This document shows, in pieces, positions 1-11,211 of a stretch of 64,000 bases of DNA (within the stretch, counting starts at the first letter, position 1; each line of letters begins with the position of its first letter). The stretch spans positions 27,068,001-27,132,000 of the forward strand of contig JAZBRS010000039.1 of NCBI GenBank assembly GCA_037176725.1. Reading direction: 5' to 3'. Both the position numbers and the translations under genes were made by a program. Source of the stretch: Posidonia oceanica (lineage: Eukaryota > Streptophyta > Magnoliopsida > Alismatales > Posidoniaceae). A model generated the notes under the pieces. It saw only the letters and a program-made list of their open reading frames with translations. It was not told where the DNA came from and searched no databases.

Positions 1-2869
1 AGCTTATTTGAGAAGATCCAACGGCCGGATTGGAAGATATCGCAGCTTCAAGGCAGGAGGGCCAGAACAGGGAAGAAGAACAGATCTAAGTGTTCAGGAG
101 ACGCTAGGGGTGTGCAAATGGGTACTCCCAGGTGAATGGGAGCTAAGGGAACTTTGGTGTGTGCAAAGGGATGCTAAATGCAAGACTAAATGAATGCAAA
201 TGCATGCAAGAAGCAAGAAAAGACAAGAAGGGAATTTTTAGAAAAAAGGAGTTCAAATACCATTTTTGAAAAGAGGAGGGGTTTAAGTGCAAATTTTTGA
301 AAAGGATGGGGCTTACAGACAGGGGTTTTGAAAACAGGAGGAGACAGAAGGCAACTTTGCAATGGATGGGATTAAAGATGCAAGTTTGAAAAAAAGAGTA
401 TGCATTAGAAGAAGTTTTGAAAGCAAATGGCAAGCAAAATGCAATTTTGAAAAACTCTGAGGTCTAAAATGCAATTTTTCCAAAAAACAGGGTTCTGGGG
501 AGTCTGGGAATGCAAGTGGAGGGCCTACATGCAATTTTGCAAACATGGGAGCTAAAATGCAATTTTAAGGGCAAAACAGGCATTTTATATGAATTTATAT
601 TGATGCAAAGGACCTATGTGTCATTTTGAAATCATGCAAGGTCAAAAATGCAATTTAGTATGCAAAATATGCTCCGAAATCATGGTCTGTGGACTGATAT
701 GCAATTTTTAAAAGATGCAGGAGGAAAAATGCAATTTAATAAGCTAAAATGCATGTAGAAAGGCTACTGTGCATTTAAATGGATCTGTATGCAAAAATGA
801 GAAAGCAGAAGGTAAAATATGCAATGCATCAACCAAAAATTAAAATCAGAACCTAAGTTACTACAGTGCATGGGATTTAAATGCAAAAACAGTAAAGCAT
901 AGGGATACAGAATGCAATATGATATGGTAAACTTGATGCATTTAAATTAAATGATCTACTGCAGGACCAGGATGCAATAATGGAAAATAGAAGGGCTAAA
1001 GCACAAATATTTATAACTAAACAGCACAGTAAAAGGACTGGAATATAAATAAAGAAAAACAGAAACATTTAATGCAATTTAGCATGATTTTAATTCAAAA
1101 ATGCAGCAGATTAAATGAAATAAGGACAGAAACGCAAAATAATGAAAACTTAGACCAAACATGCAATATTTACTAGCAAACCATACAAACGGAAAAATAA
1201 ATGAACAGTAAATGGCTGACGGCCGTGGGCACTGTAGCAGCAAGCTGCCAGTGCCCGCGACCGCCGGCACAGGGGTGCTGGAGACGTGCTGTCCGGCGGG
1301 GGAGGTGCTCCCGGTGCTGATAGTGATCGAGCGGCGATCGGCGGAGGACGACGCAGCCTGGAACGGACTGGAACGGTCGCCGGAGCACTGCAGAGCTTCA
1401 GGAGCTTCGTCCCGGCGATCGACGCAGCGACGCCGCGTTCTGAGGGCCGGAGAAGCTTCCTAAGGTTCGTGCGGTCCTGTGGCAACCTCCAGAGTCACGT
1501 TCCGCTGGCCGGAGCGACGCGACGACCGGAGAAGCCCGCCGGAGAAGACGACCTGACCGGAGCTGGCATCGAAGCAGGAGGGCCGGAAGCTTATTTCTAA
1601 AAGGCGGAGAAGCAGCAGAGGGGGAAGAGGAGGCTAAGGGAGGTGGAACCTACCTTTTTCCGCGTCTGAGGTGTCCTCCCGACGTCAGTGGTTCCAGAGC
1701 TGGTCGGCGGCGTTCGTCCGGTCGCTGCAGTAGTCGTCAGCTGCTCGCGAAGGCTGGAGCGGCTTTAGGACGTTCTTCCGGTGCTTCCCAATCGGTTGGA
1801 CAGAAGCTTCGGAGCTCAGCTGAAGATCTGAAACTTTTGGGTTCACAGGTGGCCGCCAGAAGTCGGGGGGACTGTTCGCTGCTCCTCGGATTGGATGGAG
1901 CCTTCCGGAGGATTGCTGGAGGTCCGGCGAGGCTTTCTGGATAGTTGGCTTGCAGTTTCGGAGAGTGTGGAGAGGATTTGGAAGATGGCCGATCTTCTGG
2001 TCTGTAGGTGACACAGGTGTTTGTGGTGAAGCTTTCAGTCTGCGGTAGGGGAGAGGGCTGAAGGTTAAGTGTTTCTGGAAGGTGGAGGTTTGGTGATTAT
2101 CTGGGAGGAATCTGGGATGAAGTAGTGGGCTGTGGTGAAGGCAATTGCGGAGTGGGTTGTGTTGGGTTTACAGGTGGACTGTCGGGTGATCTGGGGTGAA
2201 TTCAGTGGTGGAAAGGCAGTGAAATGGTGAAGGAAGATGGCTAGGTAGCTGGGTGAGTTTGGGGGATTGATTGGGAGAAGAATTGGGACTTGGACGGGGT
2301 TTGGTTTACTGGGAAAAGAAGAGGATGATCTGGTGGATTTTGAGGAGGAAAATGGAGAAGGTCTGGGTGTGGGAATGCTCTGGAATGGTGGCTTCTCTCC
2401 GGGATGCCAAGGACTCCCTTAGACACTCTCTTAGGCTCTTCTCTCTGGGAATTGAAGGATGCAGAGGAGGAAAAAGGAGGTCGTTTCAGGTGGGGAGAAT
2501 GCTGTGGAATTGTTCTCTCAGGTTGCTCCCTCTCTCCGGATGACAAAAAGCTGTCTGAAGGAGGAAGAGGGAGGTCGGGTTTTGTTCGAGCTGGAGCACT
2601 CGAATGCCATGCAGGAGGCTGGCTTGGGAAGGTGGGTTTGCAGGAGATTGGCAGCAAGTCTGGCCAGAAGTTGGCAGCTGTGGCAAAGAGGAATAGGCCG
2701 GCGAGAGGTCGGGCTAGGGGGCTGTAAACGCCGAAAGCTGGAGCGAAGGCAGAGGAAGTGTGCTGCAACGGGCGGCCGGCTGTGAGAGGGTGTGTCTGCA
2801 GAGGAAGCGTGTTGGGATTCGAAAATCAGAGAGGGAAGGAGAGGAGAAGGAGGAAGCAAGGTGCTACTG

Positions 2870-2902
<33 letters not shown>

Positions 2903-4557
2903 AGAAAGAAGGGAGGAGGGAGTAGGGGCATGATGGGCCGGAAAAAAAAGGAAAAGAAAAACAAAGAAGAAGGAGAGAAACGGGCTGATGGGCCCAGCAA
3001 GGAAAAAGGAAAGGAAAATGAGAAGGAAGAAAGAGAGGGAAAAGTGAGGAAATAAAATTAGGAAAAAATAAATTAAAAATAAGTAAAAATACTAGAAAGG
3101 TTGTGTTGTGAGTTAGGATTTTAATTAGATTTTTAATGACTGTTTTTAGGCTAATTAGTGTGTTTTGGGCTTGATTAGGGTTTTAGGGTTTTGTTTTGTT
3201 CTTAATTTGTTTTCCATTTGATTAAGTGTTTGTTAAATCTTTTAAATTGTTTTGTGAATTGTGTTTTTCTTGTTAAGCATTTTAGGATGTTAATTAGGAT
3301 TTTTAGGATTTATTTTTAGGTTAATTAGGATGGGTTTTGAGCTTTTAGTTTTAGTCTTTTAGGTTTTTTTTCTTTCTTAAGTCTTTTGAATTAGGTTTTT
3401 GATTTTTATTTGTTGATTTTTCTTGATGTATTTTAATTGGGTTTCTTTGGTTTGATGGAGTGTTTTTAAGTCTTTTTAATGTGTTTTTCATTTTCTTTTT
3501 AATTAAGTTCTTAGGTTGTTTTTTCTCAGGTTTGCTAAGTTAGGCTTTTTTCTTTCATTAATTACTTATCTTAGTGTTTTAATTGTTTTACTTCTTTCTA
3601 GGGTTTGTTTTTTTTATTCTTTTGATAGGGTTTTCACTTTTGGTTGGTTTTGATTTTATTTTAGTTTTTTCCTTGATTTTTTAGTATTTTCTTTTAGTTT
3701 GTTTTGCATTTTTTAGTTTGCATGTTTGATTTTCTTTTTAGCTTGATTTAGTTAAGTTTAGGTTTTTAATTGTTTGTTTATTGTTTTTAATTACTTTTCT
3801 TAGAGTTCTGGTTTGTTTCTTTTATGTTTTAGATTTTTACAGATTTTTAGGGGGTTTTATGGATTTTAGTAGAGGGAAGAAAAAGGAAAAGAGAAGGAGG
3901 AAGAAAATGGAAGAAGGGAGAAATAAAAGGGAAAGAGATGAGTTGGAGGAAAATGATTTTTTAAAATTCAGGGAAAAAGCTAAAAATAAAGTAAAAATAG
4001 GAATAAGATAGAGAAGGGATACAAGCACAAAGAGGGCCCACAGCCAGGCAGGAAAAAGGGCAAGAAGGGGATGAAAAGAGAGATGATAATTGGGAGAGAG
4101 AGAGGAGAGAGAAAATGATAATCCCGGAGAGAGAAAACGATAATTTGGCCAAAAAGGAGGCTTAGGAGTCTTGGAATGGGATGAAAGTTGGAGAGTGGGT
4201 AGTCTAGGGTTTGAGGAGCTGGCTCTGAAGTTTTGGTTTGATTCCAAGGAGGTTTTGGAGGGGTTTTAAGGTGTAGAAAAAAGGGAGTTTTACCTAGGTT
4301 TTCTAGGGTTTTTGGGAATGGTCTTGGGTTGGAAATTTCTAAGTTCTTGGGTAGGTCTGTTAAGTAGGTGTTGATAGGTTTTCTTATGGATTTTGGTCAG
4401 GTTTTGAGCTTAGGAAGAGGGGTAAAGGCTTAGGTCAAGTTTGGCTGGTTTTGAAGGGTAAAGAAGAGGGTTAGGGTTTGGTTTGGTTTGGGTTTGAGCC
4501 TAGCAATCACCAGGAGGGTCTCAAATGGTCCAAGCCTGCCAAGATGGGGTGTCAACA
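1..4557 (-). repeat. 3' LTR of element 1 (partial)
   Basis: This is a near-identical copy of the internal 5' LTR (pairs with 21517-26066, net shift about 8 bp). On the minus strand it begins TGTTGACACCCCAT at 4557, directly after the PPT. It holds a telo-box/T-rich zone (about 3060-3850), a GC- and CpG-rich block (about 1210-1600) and an (AAAG)n tract near 2872. Differences from the 5' LTR are mostly transitions, many at CpG: by eye about 16 in 400 bp of the CpG block and fewer elsewhere, perhaps 2-3% overall. Open frames such as 2241-2768 minus occur in both LTR copies but show no recognisable domain. Confidence 0.93.
2872..2910. repeat. (AAAG)n microsatellite in LTR
   Basis: A short run of AAAG units. 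It is present but shorter in the sister LTR (about 24391-24420), so the two copies differ by slippage. Confidence 0.85.
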
Positions 4558-4625
4558 AATGCCCCTCCTTGAGCATGGTCAAGCAGAGCGAGGCCGCTGC
4601 TCAGGGTTGACAAGACACCCCATCT
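4542..4625 (-). promoter_or_regulatory. PPT of element 1 inside an inverted repeat at the LTR border
   Basis: The minus-strand purine tract AAGGAGGGGCATT (4558-4570) lies directly before the LTR start TGTTGACA, as expected for the primer of plus-strand DNA synthesis. A 12-bp perfect inverted repeat encloses it: agatggggtgtc at 4542-4553 (the LTR terminus) and gacaccccatct at 4614-4625. Elements 3 and 6 have the same arrangement. Confidence 0.8.
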
Positions 4626-5104
4626 GACCAGCGGGTTGCTATGGGCGTGAGCTACTTATTCGGTGGATGCACCGAAAATCGTAGCCCGTTGCCGCAATGC
4701 AAAATGCTGATGCAGATGGATAAGATGCAATGCATACAGTGCATGCTAGTGCGGATGCAATGCAAATGTTAGTGCAAAAGTTAGTACAGTTAAGAATGCT
4801 GATGTGGTGCAGATGCTACTGATGATGTTAGACTGGCATGTAATGCTAGCAATTGAAGGTGCAGAGATGATGCGAAAGAATTGCTAAAAGAAAGGCACTA
4901 TGCGGCGCAAGGATCTGGCAGGTAGGCCAAACTGGCGCGACAACGCGAAAAAGCAAAAAGTGCAGCTTGTCCCCGCCCAGGGAGCAAGTTAGCAGAAAAG
5001 AGAAGAGAAAAAAAAAGGGGTGCGAGGGGAGAGAGGCCAACTCTCTTATCGCAAAAAAGGAGGTGCATGACTTTGCCTTCCTGGGGCAAGGTCACGCCAA
5101 AAGG
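4626..5104. other. 3' UTR of element 1, segment next to PPT
   Basis: Non-coding. It includes a block with the phrase caccgaataagt (minus strand) that is also found just before the PPT of element 3 (around 40420), so it is a conserved pre-PPT segment. A stretch rich in TGCTGATGCAGATG-like words follows (4690-4860). I see no gene. Confidence 0.6.
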
Positions 5105-5905
5105 GGTGATAAGGTGACGGGCTTATCGTCCGGATAGTTTACGGTCCTATCAACCGGGAGTGATAGTTTAGGTTATCAGCCTGGAGCGATAGTTTAGGTT
5201 ATCAGACTAGAGCAGTTGTGAGTGATAGTTACTGGATATCAGCCGTATAACATGGTTGTGTGGGATAGTTTACAGTCCTATCAACTGGCGGATAGTTTAC
5301 AGACCTATCAACTGGCGGATAGTTTACAGACCTATCAACTGGAAGCCACAAACCATGAGTGATAGTTACTGGGTATCAGCCGTATAACGCAAATGCCAGA
5401 TAGTTTACAGTCCTATCAACTGGAGCGATAGTTTACAGACCTATCAACTGGTGGATAGTTTACAGACCTATCAACTGGAAATGGCATTTGCGAGGGACAG
5501 TTACTGGGTGTCAGCCGTATAACATGATTGTGTGTGATAGTTTAGGATATCAGCCTAGCGATAGTTTACAGTCCTATCAACTGGAACGATAGTTTATAGT
5601 CCTATCAACTGGCGGATAGTTTACAGGCCTATCAACTGGAACGCGCAATGATGAGGGATAGTTACTGGATATCAGCCGTATAATGCAATTGCTGGTGATA
5701 GTTTAGGATATCAGCCTAGCGATAGTTTACAGTCCTATCAACTGGCGGATAGTTTACAGACCTATCAACTGGCGGATAGTTTACAGACCTATCAACTGGA
5801 AACCGCAATTGCAAGGGACAGTTACTGGATGTCAGCCGTATAACACAACTATGGGCCGACCATGGATCGGTCCAGATGATAGTTTAAGTTATCAGCCTGA
5901 GAGTG
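5105..5905. repeat. 3' UTR tandem array, about 27-bp GATAG/CTATC hairpin units
   Basis: About twenty imperfect units of the form GATAGTTTACAGTCCTATC followed by aactggcg. Each has 5-bp inverted arms GATAG and CTATC around a loop of about 9 nt. Some units read GATAGTTTAGGTTATC. The units are grouped between variable linkers ending in cagccgtataac, giving a larger period of roughly 130-170 bp. Tandem repeats in the 3' UTR are known for Tat/Ogre elements. Confidence 0.85.
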
Positions 5906-5924
5906 CTGTGATTGTTTGGTTGAT

Positions 5925-6116
5925 TGAGAGATTAGACAAAGAGTGATTGATTGATTGATTGATAAGAAAAAAGGAGAGATTGATTGATTGATATTGATAA
6001 GAAAAAGGAGAGATTGATGATTGATATTGATAAGAAAAAGGAGAGAATTGATGATTGATATTGATAAGAAAAAGGAGAGAATTGATGATTGATATTGATA
6101 AGAAAAGGAGAGAATT
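5925..6116. repeat. 3' UTR tandem array, about 36-bp ATTGATAAGAAAAAGGAGAG units
   Basis: About five copies of a purine-rich unit (gattgatattgataagaaaaaggagaga on the plus strand). It has no inverted repeat of its own but ends in GATAAG, which opens the next array. Confidence 0.8.
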
Positions 6117-6715
6117 GATAAGATATCGGACTTATCGGCCGGCAGAGGGAAAGAGATGATAAGATATCGGACTTATCGGCCGGCAAAGAGGGGATGAGGG
6201 AATGATGGGAGATGATAAGATATCGGACTTATCGGCCGGCAAAGAGGGGGTGAGGGAATGATGAGAAATGATTGATTGAAAAGGTGATAAGATAACGGAC
6301 TTATCGGCCGGCAAAGAGGGGATGAGATAATGATGAGATTGATTGGTTGAAAAGGTGATAAGATATCGGACTTATCGGCCGACAAAGAGGGGATGAGGTA
6401 ATGATGAGATTGATTGGTTGAAAAGGTGATAAGATATCGGACTTATCGGCCGGCAAAGAGGGGATGAGGTAATGAAGAGATTGATTGAAAAGGTGATAAG
6501 ATATCAGACTTATCGGCCGGCAAAGTGGGGATGAGGTAATGATGAGAGATTGATTGAAAAGGTGATAAGATATCGGACTTATCGGCCGGCAAAGAGGGGA
6601 TGAGGTAATGATGAGAGATTGATTGAAAAGGTGATAAGATATCGGACTTATCGGTCGGTAAAGAGGGGATGAGGTAATGATGAGATTGATTGATTGAAAA
6701 GGTTTCGCGAGAGCG
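6117..6715. repeat. 3' UTR tandem array, about 70-bp GATAAG/CTTATC hairpin units
   Basis: Nine copies start at about 6117, 6158, 6214, 6286, 6357, 6428, 6495, 6564 and 6633. The core has 6-bp arms GATAAG and CTTATC around atatcgga, followed by GGCCGGC. The last six units are spaced 68-71 bp apart; the first two are shortened, so the array looks expanded from one end. Minus-strand reading frames through it (for example 6443-6721) are by-products of the repeat. Confidence 0.9.
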
Positions 6716-6788
6716 AATCATCCCATGACACCAGGAATATCATGGGGGAAAGAGGGAGAGGATGATACCAAGGGGCGATCAAAAGATG

Positions 6789-6815
6789 CCCCTGGTGTCG
6801 GGATGACACCAGGGG
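6789..6815. repeat. Perfect 11-bp inverted repeat (cccctggtgtc / gacaccagggg)
   Basis: The arms are 6789-6799 and 6805-6815 with a 5-base loop. Related CCTGGTATC/GATACCAGGGG hairpins flank the arrays of element 3 (32983-33005 and 39921-39948) and occur in element 6 (49905-49965), so this is a shared 3' UTR module. Confidence 0.8.
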
Positions 6816-7250
6816 TTGGCCAGCACGTCCTTGGCATCAAAAGTAGAAGGATGAAGACAAAACTGATGTGTTTGTCAGACGAGTAGTTTGGGGTACTAGC
6901 CTGCAGAAGATGACAGGTTGACGGACCTATCGCTGAGCAGTTGGGGGTGCCAGCCCGCAGAGACTCAACTGGGGACGCTGGATGGCTTGGCTTGACGGCG
7001 CGGGTCTGCAGAGATTCTGGACTCCGGATTGGTTGCTGAGGACTTTCCTGCGTTGTGTTGGCTGCAAGTCTGGCCAGAGGGCCCAAGATGAGGTTGACAA
7101 TGATTAAGCGATGCAATAAGCAGTGTTGAAGTGCAAGCAGATAGCAGAAAACGCTTTTGCATTGAAGGAACTGTTGATTACATGCCTGTGTCAGGCCAAA
7201 AGATACAGCATAACTCGAAAAGAAACTACATAGTAGCTGCATAAGTGCCC
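6816..7250. other. 3' UTR of element 1 between hairpin and extra ORF
   Basis: Non-coding. It contains a module (about 6870-7030; on the minus strand agaatctctgcagac, then cgccgtcaag) that is homologous to 32830-32960 of element 3, which supports common ancestry of the two 3' regions. I see no gene. Confidence 0.55.
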
Positions 7251-8501
7251 TTAGCCGGTTCGGGCCTTCTTTGACTGCTCGGAGTCAGGGAAAAGAGGGC
7301 CGCCTGGCGAGATTTCATTGATAGGCCAGAGCTCTTGGACCTCGGTCAGGTACTTAGAGGTACATCCTACACCTCTCGCAGCTGCGATGTCTGTTGATCG
7401 CACTCCATGCTGCATCAGATTGGCCAGCTTCTTTGTTGGGGAAGTCGTGCTAAGAGGGTATGTCTGCAGAAGCTTGGGTGCTGTGCTGTCAACAAAGGCG
7501 CCCTGCCGGAAGCCAAACTGGCGCATGACCTTGATAGGGTGGTATTCCACACCCGTAGTGAATCCTGGCAGCACAATCAGCCGCGTGTCACGTGCGCTGA
7601 AAAAGACAGTGAATGGCTCGGCCTCAGAGGGGATGATACGCCAGGTTACAGCATCATCAGTTAGTGCTGATAGCCTTTCGTATTCTTCTTTGACGCTCTT
7701 GACTGTCTTGGCACGGCCGCTGCTGCAGTAGGCTTCAAAAGCATGCACCTGGGGGCGCAGAAGGTTCATCTCTAAGTGTGTAGATAGCCAAACTTGTATA
7801 AGTGCCCCGCAGCCGTGGAAGTGGCGGCAGCGATGTGAGATGCGGTCCAGCCCGCGGTATGTTTCCGCCAGAACAACCGGTGCCAGGTCTATCTACCGGG
7901 TCACCACAGCAAGTGCTATTTCTGCAACCTCAATGGCCACTGTCAGTCGGCCATGAGTAAAGATTAGTTCGCCCAGGAAGCGGATGACAAACCCTCGGAG
8001 CCACAGCTCGTCTCCGAGTTCGACGCGCTTCTTCACGACATCATCAAAGTGCGCTAGGCGAAGCATAGGTTCAGGTCCGTTGGTGCAGATTAGTCTCTGT
8101 TGGCAGCTTCGAGTAGGGAGCCCAGTTAGCTGGCTCAGGACTGTGAGATATCTGTCACGCCTCATGAAGATGGGCGGTCCCATGATCTTGGAGAAGCCGC
8201 AGATCCGACGCACTTCTTCCAGTGTGGGTGTAAGCTCAGTTCTGCCAAAGCGAAAGACGTGGTGTGCCGGTTTCCAGAATCTTGCGGCGGCACACAGAAG
8301 ATGGCGGCTTACTTCCACATCAGCGGCCTTCAGTAGCTTGGTCAGAATGCCCCAGAGGCGCAGCTTCTCACAGTCTTCTTGAGTGAGCCTGCCGATCTAT
8401 TCTCGCAGGGTTTCCGAGCAGTGCGCTGGAGTTAACAGAGTAGGGACCCCATTACGCAGATCGCAGAGGTACAGGCTGAGAGCTGCAGAGCTTGAAGGTA
8501 C
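7251..8501 (-). pseudogene. Extra ORF downstream of pol: DUF7745 / plant-mobile-domain-like protein, broken
   Basis: One reading frame runs from 8501 to 7251 with only two stops, both TAG (8397-8399 and 7893-7895). The protein has LYLCDLRNGVPTLLTPAH near the start, then FGRTELTPTLEEVRRICGF, then APVVLAETYRGL, a GCGALIQVWLSTHL stretch, and MRQFGFRQG near the C-terminus. This order matches, from memory, a plant transposon-associated family listed as DUF7745, related to plant mobile domain proteins; function unknown. The frame is closed by TAG just upstream of 8501, next to a plausible acceptor (tgatagcag|GT), so a short upstream exon may exist. It lies in sense orientation between integrase and 3' UTR, with no detectable enzyme motif. 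It could be cargo captured by the element. It is unlikely to make full-length protein because of the stops. Confidence 0.72.
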
Positions 8502-9876
8502 CTGCTATCAACAAACAGTCAGATCTCGCAGGCATATAATCTTTGATAGAAAGCAGAATCTGAGGCTGATAAAGTAGTTCCATATGCATCATAGTAGTCA
8601 ATAACAGAACATAGCAGTTAAGCACAGATAAGCAATAGGAAATCTGCAGCGGTCTTGTGAATGCGGGGGCGAGGGCTGGCCAGAGATCTGGACTAGCGCA
8701 GTTCGAGCATCGTCAGTGCGCTCTGCTGGGGAGAAGTACTGTCTCAGAGTCGAAGCGAGTTGCAGAGCAGAACGATCGACGAGAAAGAAGGGGTAATTGA
8801 AGATGCATGTATGCATGATGTAGGTTGGTATGCTTATGAAATGATTGGTGTGCTTGGGTGCCCTCAGCATACGGAGTGCTTTGGTGCCTGCTGCAAAGGA
8901 AAAGAGTGGTCCCCGACTTACCGGGCCCTACTTAGACTCTTGGCTCGCTGGTGGCACTCCGGAACGGGTGTTGGCATTTGTACAAGTGGTGGTGTGGTGA
9001 GGACAGGCTTCTTGCTGAACTCTCAGGACCTACACTTATTCTTTCAGCTCTCTTTTTTCTTTGATTTCTCCCTCATAGGTATGCAGTCTTTCTCTGCCCC
9101 TAGCTAGGAGAGGGTAAGTGTTTTGCTCTTGGAGGGATGCGGCAGACCCTTCTTAAGCTTAACACCCTTGGATCTCTAGTAAGGTATGGGGGATGATGGT
9201 GCCTGTACTTTCGGGTTGCTTTTTCTCCTTTCTTTCTCCTCTTTTTTTTGTTTTTGTTCTATCTTCCCCTTTTTTTGGTTTGTTTGATTTCTTTTTCTCT
9301 TCTTTTTTTTCAAGCTTGTTTGATCTCTTTTCTCTTTTTTTCAGGCTTTTGCTATCCCCATTTTGGTAGCAAAAGAAGGGTGTTTGAGTTGTGATGGATT
9401 TGGGCTTTGGGCCTGCTATGTGATGGGTAGAAGGAGCAGGGTTAGACTGCACACCCCTATATCTCTAGGGCCGGCTTCTGTCTTCGTCTTCTGTTCCCTG
9501 AATGGGCCCAAGCCTAGATGTCTACTCTCACTTTTTTCAGACTCACATCCTAACATTTTTTCTCCCTTAGAGGTGTATGTCCTTATGAGATTAGGCATTT
9601 CGCCTGTCCTGATTGATGGTGGCTCCCTCACTAGCTGAGACATCCAAGTAGTGCCGAGTGAGGTAGGGCGGACTCTTTCCAGAGCAGGCAAGCACTTCCG
9701 GTTTTCATCATCGGGCCCAAGATGTGATGCATGATTTGAGAGAATGACGATGATGATTTGAAAAGAGAGAATGCAAGAGTAGGATAGATAGAAAATGCCG
9801 GTAGGACGAGAATGCAAGAAGTGAGAATGCAAGTGTGTAGGCGGGAGAAGGGCATCTGCAACGGGGCCGCCTTCGG
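8502..9876. other. Spacer between integrase and extra ORF
   Basis: No supported gene. It includes a long purine-rich tract on the element's sense strand (about 9222-9345; A/G runs) and otherwise mixed sequence. A short upstream exon of the extra ORF could lie around 8640-8760, where a minus-strand frame is open, but no clear donor was found. Confidence 0.5.
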
Positions 9877-11211
9877 TTACTGATAGTACTTCTTGAGATA
9901 GCAGAGGTTGACGGGCTCAGACTGCTCGATCCGGTCCATATCCTCAAGAGTTACAGTGCCTCCCGAGAAGATCTGCTTGACCACAAAGGGGCCGCGCCAA
10001 TTGGGTCGGAATTTCCCTCGACCATTAGGCAAATGAATGGCGCGCAAGACAAGGTCCCCTGGCTGAAAGTTTCTGGGCTGGACCTTCTTCAAGAATGCTC
10101 TGGCCATTCGCTTCTGGTAGCAGTGAGCGTTGTGCATAGCTTGCAGTCTGTGCTCATCAATTAAATTCAGTTGGACGCAGCGGTCTTCGACCCATTCTGC
10201 CTCTTCCAACTCAGCTTCTCGTAGGATCCGTAGAGAGGGGATCTCTACTTCAACAGGTAACACCGCCTCCATACCGTACACCAGAGAGTACGGGGTGGCT
10301 CCTGTCGAGGTCCGGATTGATGTCCTGTACGCCCAGAGCGCGTACGGGAGCTTGTCGTGCCAATCCTTGTGGGTTTCTGCCATTTTCTTCAGGATTTTAA
10401 CAATGTTCTTGTTTGCAGACTCCACCGCTCCGTTCATCTGTGGCCGATAGGGCGAGGATCTATGATGCTTGATCTTGAGACTCTGCAGGTATTCCTCGGT
10501 CCTCTTGGCAATGAAGTTTGTGCCATTATCAGAGATGACTGAGTGTGGGACCCCATATCGGGCAATGATATTGTTCTTGATAAACTTTTCTGTTGCCACA
10601 GCAGTGACTGTCTTATAAGAGGCTGCTTCCACTCACTTGGTAAAGTAATCGATTGCTACCAGAATGTAACGATGACCATTTGAAGCAGCTGGGTGGATGG
10701 CGCCAATGACATCGATCCCCCAGGTGGAGAAAGGCCATGGCGAAGACATGTTATGCAGCTGTTGTGGGGGGGCCTTGATGAAGTTACCATGGATCTGGCA
10801 ATTGTGGCATTTACGCACAAACCGGCAGCAGTCTGCTTCCATGGTCTGCCAGAAATATCCTTGAAGCATGATTTTCTTGGCCAAGAGGACACCGTTCATG
10901 TGCGGGCCACAGGTCCCTGCATGCACTTGAAGCATCAGCGTGTCCGCCTCCGATTTGTCCAGGCAGCGCAGTAGCATCTGATTATATGACCTTCTGTATA
11001 GCTGCCCAGCCCCCAACACATATTTTGACGCCAGACGCGCCAGAGTTCTCTTGTCTGCTGCCGTAGTATCAGGAGGAAAGCTGCCAGACTCCAGGAAAGT
11101 TTTTATGTCTTGATACCAGGGCTGCTCCTCTGCTGGATCTGCCTCTTCTACATTCATGCAATGTGCAGGCTGCTCTATGCAGGTAACAGATACATCTACT
11201 GTACTGTCTTC
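9877..11211 (-). pseudogene. Integrase of element 1 (one in-frame stop)
   Basis: Integrase inserts the element's cDNA into nuclear DNA. The N-terminal HHCC zinc module is visible (VHAGTCGPHMNG, then CRFVRKCHNC). The catalytic D, D and E fall in GIDVIG, SDNGTNF and GAVESANK. A C-terminal GPFVV motif sits in FRPNWRGPFVVKQ, and the frame ends NLCYLKKYYQ. A TGA at about 10635 replaces the tryptophan expected in DYFTKWVEA, a G-to-A change. The rest of the frame is open and continuous with the RNase H region. This is standard Tat integrase, inactive here unless the stop is read through. Confidence 0.93.

Noticed and set aside
2241..2768. 175-codon minus-strand frame present in both LTRs of element 1
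   Set aside because: It is duplicated because LTRs are duplicated; Pro/Ser-rich composition from GC-rich sequence and no known domain.
6117..6715. Regular repeats with short palindromes that resemble a CRISPR array
   Set aside because: The DNA is a plant retroelement; whole units repeat, there are no unique spacers and no cas-like genes.
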